Source of the DNA: TH1177 sp042138015
GTDB taxonomy: Archaea > Thermoproteota > Nitrososphaeria > Nitrososphaerales > Nitrososphaeraceae
Assembly (NCBI GenBank): GCA_042138015.1
Contig: JBHIVA010000026.1
Span: forward strand, 1 to 30,555
Length of the DNA stretch: 30,555 nucleotides
Direction: 5' to 3'
Positions 8,180-15,848 of this stretch are shown here, in pieces. How positions within the stretch are numbered: the stretch's first letter is position 1; each line of letters begins with the position of its first letter. The position numbers were made by a program, and so were the translations under genes. Under the pieces are notes generated by a model, which did no database searches, was not told the DNA's origin, and was given only the letters and a program-made list of their open reading frames with translations.

Positions 8180-9295
8180 GTGTTGGAGTATATTGAGGTA
8201 TTAGATTCCGATGATTTAAAGAATGGAGATTATAAACTAGTAAAAGTTAAAGATAAGGAAATAATTATTTACAAAAATAACGATAAAATAACTGCCATAG
8301 GAAATACGTGTCTACATAAGGGTGGTCCATTATCAGAAGGAAAGATTGAAGAAAAATACGATGGAATTTATATTACATGTCCTTGGCATGGGTGGGAATA
8401 TAATCTAGTTACAGGAAAGGCTCCTCCTGGTTATGAAGAACAACAAGTAGTTTTTGATATAATTATAAAAAATAGAAAAATATGTATCTCAGATAGTCCA
8501 ATAATATTCCCTTATAAAAGCGAACATAAAGATAACCCCTTACAAGATCTGGTAGAACTAAAATATGAAACAACTCCTACTTCTCTAAATATTCTTGGAG
8601 TTTCTACAACAAATATGAATAAAAGATTACCCAGAAAATCAACATCGGATTTTGCTTTGATGGAAGCACTAGACTATTCTAAATACAAATATCAAGCAAA
8701 TACTGTTTTGATAAAACTTTCAGATATTGAATTTCGAAATTGTGAGGGATATTATAGTAGAAATGAAATGGCTTGCACATGGCCGTGTTCAATCTCTGAG
8801 ATGAATAGTAATGATGGAATGAATTCTATATACAGAAAGATGATTCTCTGGGCAGATATAGTTCTTGTCAGTACTCCAATCAGATGGGGTAATGCGTCAT
8901 CATTATATTATAAGATGATTGAGAGACTAAATTGTGTTCAAAACCAAATAACATTAAATAATAAAATTCTGATAAAAAATAAAGTTGCCAGTTTTATAAT
9001 AACTGGTGGTCAAGATAATATTCAAAATGTTGCGGGACAAATGATGATGTTCTTTAGCGAATTAGGATTTGCTTTACCCCCCTATTCATTTATGGGATGG
9101 AGTAGAGGATGGACTGCTGAAGATATGGAACATAATGTACAACAATTTACAAAATCTAAATACATAAAAAGATCTGTTAGAGATTTGATTGATAATGATG
9201 TAAAATTACTAAATCAGATAAAAGGTGATCCATGTATAAGTATAAATTCTACACAGCCTAAAATTTCTGATGCACCTACAAAGGTAAATAATTAG
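8180..9295 (+). CDS. Rieske [2Fe-2S] / iron-sulfur flavoprotein-like fusion
   Basis: This 371-residue fusion begins at GTG (8180), with TTG at 8183 also possible. Residues 1-105 form a soluble Rieske ferredoxin-like domain with cluster ligands C44, H46 (CLHKGG) and C67, H70 (CPWHGW). Residues about 130-345 resemble an NADPH-dependent FMN reductase/flavodoxin fold: LNILGVSTTNMNKR at the phosphate loop, then a three-cysteine cluster C188, C199, C203 where iron-sulfur flavoproteins carry their 4Fe-4S site, then ADIVLVSTPIRWGNASSLYYKMIERL. The spacing differs from the classical CxxCxxCx5C, so a second cluster is uncertain. The fusion suggests electrons pass between Rieske centre and flavin in one chain. 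It could be a reductase or an electron donor to an oxygenase. The substrate is unknown. Confidence 0.82.
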   Translation: MLEYIEVLDSDDLKNGDYKLVKVKDKEIIIYKNNDKITAIGNTCLHKGGPLSEGKIEEKYDGIYITCPWHGWEYNLVTGKAPPGYEEQQVVFDIIIKNRKICISDSPIIFPYKSEHKDNPLQDLVELKYETTPTSLNILGVSTTNMNKRLPRKSTSDFALMEALDYSKYKYQANTVLIKLSDIEFRNCEGYYSRNEMACTWPCSISEMNSNDGMNSIYRKMILWADIVLVSTPIRWGNASSLYYKMIERLNCVQNQITLNNKILIKNKVASFIITGGQDNIQNVAGQMMMFFSELGFALPPYSFMGWSRGWTAEDMEHNVQQFTKSKYIKRSVRDLIDNDVKLLNQIKGDPCISINSTQPKISDAPTKVNN

Positions 9296-9325
9296 TACTC
9301 AAAAATTAAGGTAGTCAAAAATATT

Positions 9326-10045
9326 ATGAAAAATATTGTTTTAAATGAAACTATAATCCAATTGCGAAATATATGTAAAATATTAGCAAATATTAAAGCA
9401 AATCATATAACACAATTACCTCATTATGGACATGAAAGCTTATTTTTTCAAAATAATGGTATAACAACTGGTCTTATAAATAATACTATAGAAATAAAAA
9501 TTGATTTTTTTAGCGGTTTACTAATATATTACGATAATGAATATACACAAATAATAGATCTGACTGAGAAGAATATAGATATGAAATTTAGATCTCTTTT
9601 TTCTAAACTGCTTTCAAAGATACTAATAAACGATAATCTAGAAAGATTGAAATTAGAAGATTTAAAAGATTATTTTGATTTTATATCGAAAGCGAATTTA
9701 TCTCTAGAATTATTTAGAAGCAAATTGAAGGGAAATTTCACATTCGTGCATCTATGGCCTGATGGTTTTGATCTATCCGTTGAATGGTTCACTGGTATAA
9801 ATGAACAACAAGTGGGAATAGGAATTTCTCCTGGCGATAAAAATTTTTCTAAACCATATCTATATGTGAATCCTTATCCATTTAGTAGAGATATCATGAA
9901 ACAACAATTACCAATAGGAAAATGGAATACCTCTCAATGGAACGGAATTAAAGTTGAATGGGAAGATATGGAAAAATTATACGTAGAAGAAATATCAAAT
10001 ATCATAAAGAACCTGTTTGAGATTGCAAGAATGTCTTTAAAGTAA
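9326..10045 (+). CDS. DUF5996-like protein
   Basis: This 239-residue cytoplasmic protein has no signal or membrane segment. The C-terminal half carries the pattern I associate with DUF5996: FVHLWPDGFDLSVEWFTG (about 144-161), GIGISPGDKNFSKPYLYVNPYPF (165-187), and a final QQLPIGKWNTSQWNGIKVEWED. These aromatic and proline-rich blocks are well kept, which argues for a real, structured protein, but no catalytic role is known to me. The gene starts 30 bases after the Rieske fusion gene on the same strand, so the two may be co-transcribed and could share a pathway; that link is inference only. Confidence 0.65.
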   Translation: MKNIVLNETIIQLRNICKILANIKANHITQLPHYGHESLFFQNNGITTGLINNTIEIKIDFFSGLLIYYDNEYTQIIDLTEKNIDMKFRSLFSKLLSKILINDNLERLKLEDLKDYFDFISKANLSLELFRSKLKGNFTFVHLWPDGFDLSVEWFTGINEQQVGIGISPGDKNFSKPYLYVNPYPFSRDIMKQQLPIGKWNTSQWNGIKVEWEDMEKLYVEEISNIIKNLFEIARMSLK

Positions 10046-10092
10046 TTTATTCTTGAAAATTGGTTTAACGAAAATATTTAAAAAAATAAAAA

Positions 10093-10236
10093 TTAATGAC
10101 TGTGCCCACAGCCACAACCCATATGCTCACCACCTTGTTTTTCACTACCACTACAAGATGGACAAAGAGAGACATTACTTTCGGACATAAAAGATGTTCC
10201 ACATGATGTGCATTTTAATTTTTGAATTCCTTCCAT
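10093..10236 (-). CDS. 47-residue zinc-ribbon protein with Cys/His tail
   Basis: A minus-strand ATG at 10234-10236 opens a 47-codon frame ending at 10093. It reads MEGIQKLKCTSCGTSFMSES, then NVSLCPSCSGSEKQGGEHMG and a C-terminal CGCGHSH. The two CxxC pairs (C9/C12 and C25/C28) form a typical zinc ribbon, and the Cys/His tail adds a possible second metal site. The pattern of four spaced cysteine pairs is very unlikely by chance in such AT-rich DNA. It may be a regulatory or chaperone-like zinc protein; the function is unknown. It converges with the DUF5996-like gene. Confidence 0.75.
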   Translation of the reverse strand: MEGIQKLKCTSCGTSFMSESNVSLCPSCSGSEKQGGEHMGCGCGHSH

Positions 10237-10350
10237 ATAGTAATAAACATTTTAAACCTTATTAAAATGTTAGCAAAAATGCAATGCACTAAAATATTTA
10301 ATATCTAAATACCATACAAAAGATAATAAGGTGTAAATAATGCCAATAAA

Positions 10351-10737
10351 CTATTTATGACTTACAGTTTCTGTTTTATCAATAATTTGATTCCCATTAG
10401 CTAAATTAGTTAAAATAAGTCTTGCGTAAACTTCATTCTTTCCTAAATCCTCATCTAGAACACCTTCACCTAATATTTCTTTGAATGTAAATTTTTCACA
10501 TATTGTCGGTGAAATGTCTGGAAAATATTTTAGTGGATTAAATATGAATAATTTATCATTAGTAACTATATCCTTTCCCCATAACTCGCATTTTAATTTG
10601 AATAAGCATTTTCCATTCGTATTCATTTGATATAATTCTTGGGGTGTAAACCGTATTTCTCCAGATACAGCCACCTGTGATAATTTTTTATTATGATCGT
10701 GATTAATTATTAATTTCTCATTGAGAATTATTACCAT
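10351..10737 (-). CDS. hypothetical beta-rich protein
   Basis: This 128-residue protein is mostly alternating polar/hydrophobic strands (VAVSGEIRFTPQEL, CLFKLKCELWGKD, VYARLILTNL), which suggests a beta-sandwich, with no signal peptide or membrane segment. I do not recognise the family. Candidate TATA-like sequences lie just upstream (minus strand, 10745-10790), and an 18-bp perfect GC-centred palindrome sits 77 bases before the start, so it may be specifically regulated. The zinc-ribbon gene follows 115 bases downstream on the same strand, and the two may share a transcript. Confidence 0.6.
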   Translation of the reverse strand: MVIILNEKLIINHDHNKKLSQVAVSGEIRFTPQELYQMNTNGKCLFKLKCELWGKDIVTNDKLFIFNPLKYFPDISPTICEKFTFKEILGEGVLDEDLGKNEVYARLILTNLANGNQIIDKTETVSHK

Positions 10738-10813
10738 ATCTATATAATGCTATTTATATCTATAAACATATTTGAGATTGGACAATAAATATTTTTATAC
10801 TAGTATATCCGAT

Positions 10814-10831
10814 TTTTTCGGCGCCGAAAAA
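10814..10831. promoter_or_regulatory. 18-bp perfect palindrome, candidate operator
   Basis: TTTTTCGGCGCCGAAAAA is fully self-complementary over 18 bases. Its CGGCGCCG core is the only 8-base G/C-only string I noticed in this AT-rich neighbourhood. It lies 77-94 bases upstream of the 128-residue gene's start, where a dimeric transcription factor could bind. No terminator role is evident, because the nearest upstream gene ends 240 bases away on the minus strand. Confidence 0.5.
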
Positions 10832-11069
10832 TCTCATAATTCGACTTAATTAAACTTATAATATTAAGATAAATCAGCAAAATGGAATATTAACAGAAAT
10901 TATTGGAGTTTAGTTATAGTTAAATCCTAAGAAGAACATCTATTGAATTATTAATGATATTTTTATATGGGATTAGAGTAAAATTAACAAATTTTTATTA
11001 GTTTTTTTAGCAAAAATGAAAGATTTTAAATATTTAACGAAACTGAGTTTAATTTGAAAAGAATAAAGA

Positions 11070-12629
11070 TTAATCCTTTTTTTTATTCGAAAATATTCTT
11101 TTTATACCATAAATTATTTTTGGAGATAACACTGCAGCTACCCCAATGAAAAAAGTCCATATACTATTTAGTGGAGTTATATATTTCTCTACAAAATCAG
11201 AAAGTTTTTCGTCAAAGCTGTAATGTGGTAGAGTTGTGACAGTAAGATATTCTGTTAATGTTATAGGAGGATGTAAATTTTCATCCTTTTTAATCTTTGA
11301 CCCATATATCGTTTCATTTTGTGGAAATTCAATATTTGATACAATTGGAATAGTACTTGTTCTTTCGTTAATACTGTTTGGTGCAGTTACAGAAATAGTC
11401 AATGAACCATTTGTAGACTTTGGAATAGAGATTTTAGGATGTTCAAATTTCAAAGTTAAATTTGTAGCTCCTAAAACAGTAGGAGTAACAGTTGTTTGAA
11501 GATTTGCATCATTATTAATTTTAAGGTACAGAGTCTCTGTTTCACCAGGTCTTAGATTTATTGAATATTTAGATAAACTTACATCCATTTTAGGCGGAGG
11601 CACTGAAAGCCATTGTAATGTATCAAACTTATCACAAGATATTTCTGTTCCATTGATAATTCCTCTGATTCCAAATTCAAAGATAATGTTTACATTATAT
11701 TCTTTGGGATAATGTAATAAACCTAGATCTAATTCCATTGGAAAGGAATTCAATCCGCTGGAATTTGAAAAAGGGTCAGCCTCAATTGGAAAAGGATTCA
11801 ATACACTGGAATTTGAAAATGGGTTAACTCTGTTATTTGTAATTAATAATCCTTGTTGATCTGACGATACCTCATAGAGGGATCTGTGCCACTGATTGTT
11901 TCCTCTGTATATTTCTCTACCATATTTAAGCTTGTAGTCAGATCCAGGATCAAAAACTGATTTAATATCTACATTCATAGTATAATATTGATATTGATAA
12001 TTAAATGGATAGAAACTAAAACTAACTTGATTAACGGATTTTTGTAGTTTATCCCAATTCAATCGTAATTTCTCAAGGTTATAGGACTCTCTAAATAAAG
12101 TCTCGTTTATAAAATCTAGATCTTGTCTTAATTTTATTTTTGTAACGTTATTGACAAGATTATCTATTAATTTTTCAAATCCGTCATGAAAAGATGTATA
12201 TTCAAAAAATGGAGCATTATAATTAAATGTTAATATTATGTTACCAATTTTGTAGTGAATGGTTTCATAACCCAGATGAGAACCTCCAATTTTATAAGAC
12301 TCTAGATATGATTGATTAGAGTTTGGAATTTGACTATAATTTGTATCATTTGTAGGGTTTATCTTCAAATAGTTTAATAAAGAAGAATTAGTATTGATTT
12401 CTGAAAATGTTACACTCGTTGTAATCTTTGTTTGAGGAATTTTAATGAATTCTCCTGTTTGTTCCAGATCATAAAGTGATTGTGAAAGATAGATTCTGGA
12501 TAATAATTTTTGGCCATCACTAAAGTATTTTACAGAATCTATCTCCGCAGGATTAATAAAATCATCTATACTATTGCATAAATCATTAGAACTTTCTTTA
12601 ATAACTGAGTCATTATTATCATCAGTCAT
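11070..12629 (-). CDS. large surface-anchored beta protein (start probably further upstream)
   Basis: From its first ATG this is 519 residues, with a long beta-rich extracellular part and one membrane helix near the C-terminus (IWTFFIGVAAVLSPKIIYGI), then KRIFSNKKKD facing the cytoplasm. About residues 350-460 resemble an NEW3/CARDB-type Ig-like domain (SINLRPGETETLYLKINNDA, then TNGSLTISVTAPNS). Two adjacent 16-residue repeats, NPFSNSSVLNPFPIEA and DPFSNSSGLNSFPMEL, lie near residues 265-300. The frame stays open upstream of the ATG and encodes a good signal peptide: a KK-rich N-region, then IILFILFISLFYCIYF, then SFA before NES. No standard start codon precedes it (next upstream stop at 12804-12806). 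The true N-terminus is therefore probably near 12730-12770 with an unusual start, or the start is mutated. Function unknown; a surface or S-layer-associated role fits. Confidence 0.75.
   Translation of the reverse strand: MTDDNNDSVIKESSNDLCNSIDDFINPAEIDSVKYFSDGQKLLSRIYLSQSLYDLEQTGEFIKIPQTKITTSVTFSEINTNSSLLNYLKINPTNDTNYSQIPNSNQSYLESYKIGGSHLGYETIHYKIGNIILTFNYNAPFFEYTSFHDGFEKLIDNLVNNVTKIKLRQDLDFINETLFRESYNLEKLRLNWDKLQKSVNQVSFSFYPFNYQYQYYTMNVDIKSVFDPGSDYKLKYGREIYRGNNQWHRSLYEVSSDQQGLLITNNRVNPFSNSSVLNPFPIEADPFSNSSGLNSFPMELDLGLLHYPKEYNVNIIFEFGIRGIINGTEISCDKFDTLQWLSVPPPKMDVSLSKYSINLRPGETETLYLKINNDANLQTTVTPTVLGATNLTLKFEHPKISIPKSTNGSLTISVTAPNSINERTSTIPIVSNIEFPQNETIYGSKIKKDENLHPPITLTEYLTVTTLPHYSFDEKLSDFVEKYITPLNSIWTFFIGVAAVLSPKIIYGIKRIFSNKKKD
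11737..11832. repeat. 48-bp tandem duplication inside the surface-protein gene
   Basis: Two neighbouring 48-bp units (11737-11784 and 11785-11832) both begin ATTGG and stay alike through TGGAATTTGAAAA. They keep frame and encode the two 16-residue repeats NPFSNSSxLNPFP/DPFSNSSxLNSFP. Differences at several positions show the duplication is not brand new. Confidence 0.7.
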
Positions 12630-12806
12630 CTCTTGAATTATAAAAGGTGGAGATTCATTTGCAAAACTTTCATCAAAATAAATACAGTAAAAAAGAGAAA
12701 TAAATAGAATAAATAGAATTATATTTTTTTTCGTATTAAATGTATTATTGCTCGTCCTTTTAAATATTTTTAATTTGAGAATATTAGATAGTATGGATAT
12801 AATTTA

Positions 12807-14072
12807 ATAAAAAAATGAATTAAAGTATAAAATAGTTTTTATAGGTTAATTTAATTTATTTAAAATACTAATTTTATTCAAATATAAAATAATAACATAT
12901 TATCAAATTACTACTTAACTACTTAAATACTTATATAGTCGGCATTAATATATCTCATCTACTAAATAAAAATAATAATTATCATGTTAGAAAAGTAAAT
13001 TTTCTGGATTTCGAGATGTCAAAATAAAATACGTAGTAAATTCGATATAAAATATTCTTATTAGATATTTTAAAAATATTTTAATATTTGTTTATATATA
13101 AATAGAACATAACATATAAAAGATCTTTACTATTTCATACTAATCTATTATTTAATATACATACTTTTTTTATATTGTTAAAACTGCCATATATGATCTA
13201 GTTCATAAAGAATGAAATATTAAAAATGTTATATAAACAAATCATATAATTTATACTTTAAAATTATTCTGTTATAAAATAATTTTCATGAAAAGATGGC
13301 TTTACTGTAACGATATAATTGATTAAAAAAGTAAAAATTCTTTAATAACAATTGAAATTTGGGTTATATCAGATTATTTATATACGAATGATCAATTATC
13401 ATCCCAAAAAGTATTCTTGAGCTTTCAAAATGTTATCAAACATTAAGTGATAATGCTACTACAACAGAGATTATATATTAAACCATCGTCAATGACTGTC
13501 ATAACGAAGAAAGTGAAAAGATATTTTGTATACTGACTTGATGATGATTGAATTGATATTTAGAACGATGATTTTCTTAATTGAAGATGCTAATTATAAA
13601 TTGCAGAGGGAATGAGCAATGGTACATTGACAGAAAATTCAGGTCTTTATTTAATCTATGTGAGCAAGCTAAGGATACCATAATAGTTTAAAAATTCAAA
13701 CTTAGATAGAAAAACTGTTGGGTGAAACAGTAAAAAGATGAATATCATTCATAACAAATAATAAATCTAACTAAATGATTAAATTTTGTTTATAGTGAAT
13801 CAAATTTATTTAGAATTTACAATTAAATTATGTCTTCCTTATTATACATTATAATGATTCGAAATTGAAGAATAAGAATTATCAAGTTATAGTCTAATTC
13901 TTTAAAAAAATCTATTTATTAAGGGTATTCTAACTTTTTTTAACAATATGCTTCTTTGATTTATAAAATCTATCTTTTAAATGGTTTATGAAGTATATTA
14001 GATCTAAAAATCAATTTTCTATATAATAAAATGTAAAATATATAGTCAATAATACTAATCTTTATCTATTTA
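12807..14072. other. 1.27-kb gene desert
   Basis: Extremely AT-rich with frequent stops in all frames. The best open frame is 34 codons (13587-13691, plus strand), with no recognisable motif. No tRNA, palindrome cluster or clear pseudogene was found by eye. The left end should carry the promoter of the large surface protein and the right end that of the phasin-like gene. Confidence 0.5.
14020..14029 (+). promoter_or_regulatory. candidate TATA box for the phasin-like gene
   Basis: TATATAATAA lies 44 bases before the ATG at 14073. Archaeal TATA boxes sit about 25-30 bases before the transcript start, which would leave a leader of roughly 15-20 bases. The background is AT-rich, so this is a suggestion only. 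Confidence 0.3.
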
Positions 14073-14648
14073 ATGATACATGTAATGAATATGTCTTCAA
14101 CCAAAAAAGATGATATAAAAGAAAATACCAATAAAGTGAAAGAAACTACAGATAAATATCTAGAACAACAAAAACAGCAAGTTAAAGATACTACATCTAA
14201 TATATCAGAAACTACCGAAACGCTAAATGAAAACGTAAACAAATTTCAAGTAGATAATAAAAGAATATTTGAAAAGAACACAGATACTTTCAGAAAATTT
14301 CAGGAACAGATTATTAGAGCAGTACAAGAAATATCCAACAATGCTACCGATTTGCAAAAAAATTTCTTTAACACATATCAATCATCCTATACTCAATTCT
14401 TAGATAACACATATAGATCATATTGGCAAAATTTCAATATTCCAGAAAGATATTCCGAAACATATAACACATTAAACAAAAATATACAAGATGGTACAAT
14501 CAATGTAACAAGTTTCATGAATGAAATAACTGTTGGTGGTATCGAACATTTTAGCAAATCAGTAGAACTTACACAACGATACTACAATGACATTTTGCAG
14601 AATAACTTTAACTACGCAAAGAAAATCGAAAGATCCTACAATAGATAG
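14073..14648 (+). CDS. phasin-like coiled-coil protein
   Basis: This 191-residue soluble protein is almost entirely helical and polar. Residues 8-60 are a lysine/glutamate/threonine-rich heptad stretch (ENTNKVKETTDKYLEQQK, then NISETTETLNENVNKF). Residues 65-190 carry aromatic-rich amphipathic helices (NFFNTYQSSYTQFLDNTYR, FMNEITVGGIEHFSKSVEL) that resemble polyhydroxyalkanoate granule phasins. Such proteins coat storage granules. Some soil thaumarchaea encode PHA synthase, but no pha genes are in this window, so the role is inferred from shape alone. Met codons at 14073, 14085 and 14091 are all possible starts; the last (MSSTKKDD) gives the most typical N-terminus. Confidence 0.6.
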   Translation: MIHVMNMSSTKKDDIKENTNKVKETTDKYLEQQKQQVKDTTSNISETTETLNENVNKFQVDNKRIFEKNTDTFRKFQEQIIRAVQEISNNATDLQKNFFNTYQSSYTQFLDNTYRSYWQNFNIPERYSETYNTLNKNIQDGTINVTSFMNEITVGGIEHFSKSVELTQRYYNDILQNNFNYAKKIERSYNR

Positions 14649-14670
14649 ATAGATAAATATAAGAATAAAT

Positions 14671-14697
14671 ATTATCTATTTTTTTTCTTTTTGAAAG
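14671..14697 (+). terminator. poly-T terminator after the phasin-like gene
   Basis: About 25 bases past the stop, the plus strand reads TTATCTATTTTTTTTCTTTT, with T8 and T4-5 runs, the usual archaeal intrinsic termination signal. Confidence 0.55.
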
Positions 14698-15045
14698 TAT
14701 TTCACTATATTTAGTCTGAATATATTCTGTTTTATTATTTTATTGTTACTTTACAAGTTCTAAGAATAACCGAAAATAATTTCTAGAAATTGAGTAATTA
14801 GATCGAATCAAGCTTTAATAATAATATCAGTAAAGAAGAAACAAAAATTAATGTTCTTTCTTTCATAAAATGATTGACATTTGTAGCTACAAAAGGTAAA
14901 GGAAATATTTGAGATCGTAGCATATCTATTTGAGGAACTTTACGCTTACTACTTACAAAAGATATAATTTGTAGAATAATTAATCATTATAATATTAACA
15001 AATTATAATAATAAAATTAATGATATCAGCTTATTAGAAAACAAT
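14698..15045. other. gene-free stretch
   Basis: About 350 AT-rich bases without a supported gene. The right part would have held the promoter of the broken gene at 15046. Confidence 0.35.
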
Positions 15046-15405
15046 ATAAGATTTATAGTTAGAGTACAAATACCAACGAAGCAGGAAACTATACTGTAAA
15101 AAATCAAAACTTTTTACAAGAACTTGAAAACTATATTAATAAAGTGAAAGCAGAAGCAGCGTACTTCTTTGAACCTGGTGGCAACAAAACCTTTGTATTC
15201 ATTTAACATTGAAAGTTCCGATATGATGCCATCAATCACAGAACTATTATTTCTGGACATCTGTACTAAAGTTGAATTTCATCCAGTAATTCTACTTGAA
15301 GGTCTAAAAAAGGCAATTGAACAAATGAGTCAGAATATGCTAAAAAATATCATTATACAAATAAAAATTTCATTGATTTTTATCCATCCTAACTTTTTGG
15401 TATAA
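15046..15405 (+). pseudogene. broken gene for a RIPTEAGN-type small hypothetical protein
   Basis: In three frames this spells a protein of about 100 residues of a family I know by its N-terminal pattern MRFxIxxRIPTEAGN and its ending IPxIxEPLFLxxxAxVEFHPVM. Here an ATA at 15046 stands where the ATG should be (then RFIVRVQIPT). A one-base loss at about 15076-15078 leads into EAGNYTVKNQNFLQEL, then KVKAEAAYFFEPGGNKTFVF. A second shift near 15195-15203 leads into FNIESSDMMPSITELLFLDI and KVEFHPVILLEGLKKAIEQM. The open frame at 15169-15405 is only the last piece. A lost start plus two frameshifts make function unlikely. The intact family has no certain function known to me. Confidence 0.75.
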
Positions 15406-15666
15406 GAAATATTTTTTAATTTGTAACCATTATTAGCAATAATATCAAAAATATATCTCGGATAATTATTATAGATTAACTTACAATTTATTATTATAAT
15501 ATAAAATAATATCTATCACAAGAATGGAATGAAATTGATATCGACATAAGTTTTTTTGGAAAATTTATGTCAACCTATTATATTCATCTATAGAAACGTT
15601 ATGTTCACTTATGATTTTTCTTATAGTAAAAAGTTAGACGCTCTACATCAAAATTTAAAGAAATAT

Positions 15667-15689
15667 ATGATACCATTTAATGGTATCAT
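15667..15689. repeat. 10-bp perfect hairpin with 3-nt loop
   Basis: ATGATACCAT (15667-15676), loop TTA, then ATGGTATCAT (15680-15689). It is compact enough to fold in a transcript or bind a dimeric regulator, but no functional gene starts nearby. Confidence 0.5.
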
Positions 15690-15737
15690 TTAGCTAACTG
15701 TTTCATCTACCATTTTTATTTATAGATTTATTACATC

Positions 15738-15743
15738 AAAAAA
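15738..15743 (-). terminator. T6 terminator of tRNA-Gly
   Basis: On the minus strand a run of six T residues lies about 28 bases past the tRNA 3' end, a usual place and form for an archaeal terminator. Confidence 0.4.
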
Positions 15744-15789
15744 TCTATTATATTAATTCTGATTTTTAATGCGGTCACCGGGATTTGAA

Positions 15790-15812
15790 TTCCCGCCTTA
15801 CTTTGATAAGGT
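15790..15812 (-). other. 23-nt T-arm intron of tRNA-Gly
   Basis: It lies between positions 53 and 54. Central helix: exon CCCG with intron CGGG. The 5' bulge is GGA (cut GG/A) and the 3' bulge AAT (cut AA/T). The inner hairpin is CCTTA/TAAGG with a six-base loop. Removing it restores the T stem CCGGG/CCCGG. The outer helix is weak, as is common for non-canonical introns. Confidence 0.85.
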
Positions 15813-15827
15813 CCCGGGTTACGGGCT

Positions 15828-15848
15828 TACTTCGCATGTAGTTTTGCA
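15828..15848 (-). other. 21-nt anticodon-loop intron of tRNA-Gly
   Basis: It is at the canonical 37/38 site. The central helix CTTC/GAAG has 5' bulge CAT (cut CA/T) and 3' bulge TAA (cut TA/A). The inner stem is GCA/TGC and the outer helix is the anticodon stem: a complete bulge-helix-bulge. Confidence 0.9.

Larger units (their letters stand above)
15406..15770. other. gene-free stretch with a hairpin, downstream of the tRNA
   Basis: No coding frame. It contains one perfect 10-bp hairpin (15667-15689) and, on the minus strand, the T6 run that probably ends the tRNA transcript (15738-15743). Confidence 0.4.

Noticed and set aside
13587..13691. 34-codon open frame with WYIDRKFRSLFNLCEQAK
   Set aside because: Its composition is slightly protein-like, but it is too short, has no known motif, and sits in a stretch rich in stops.
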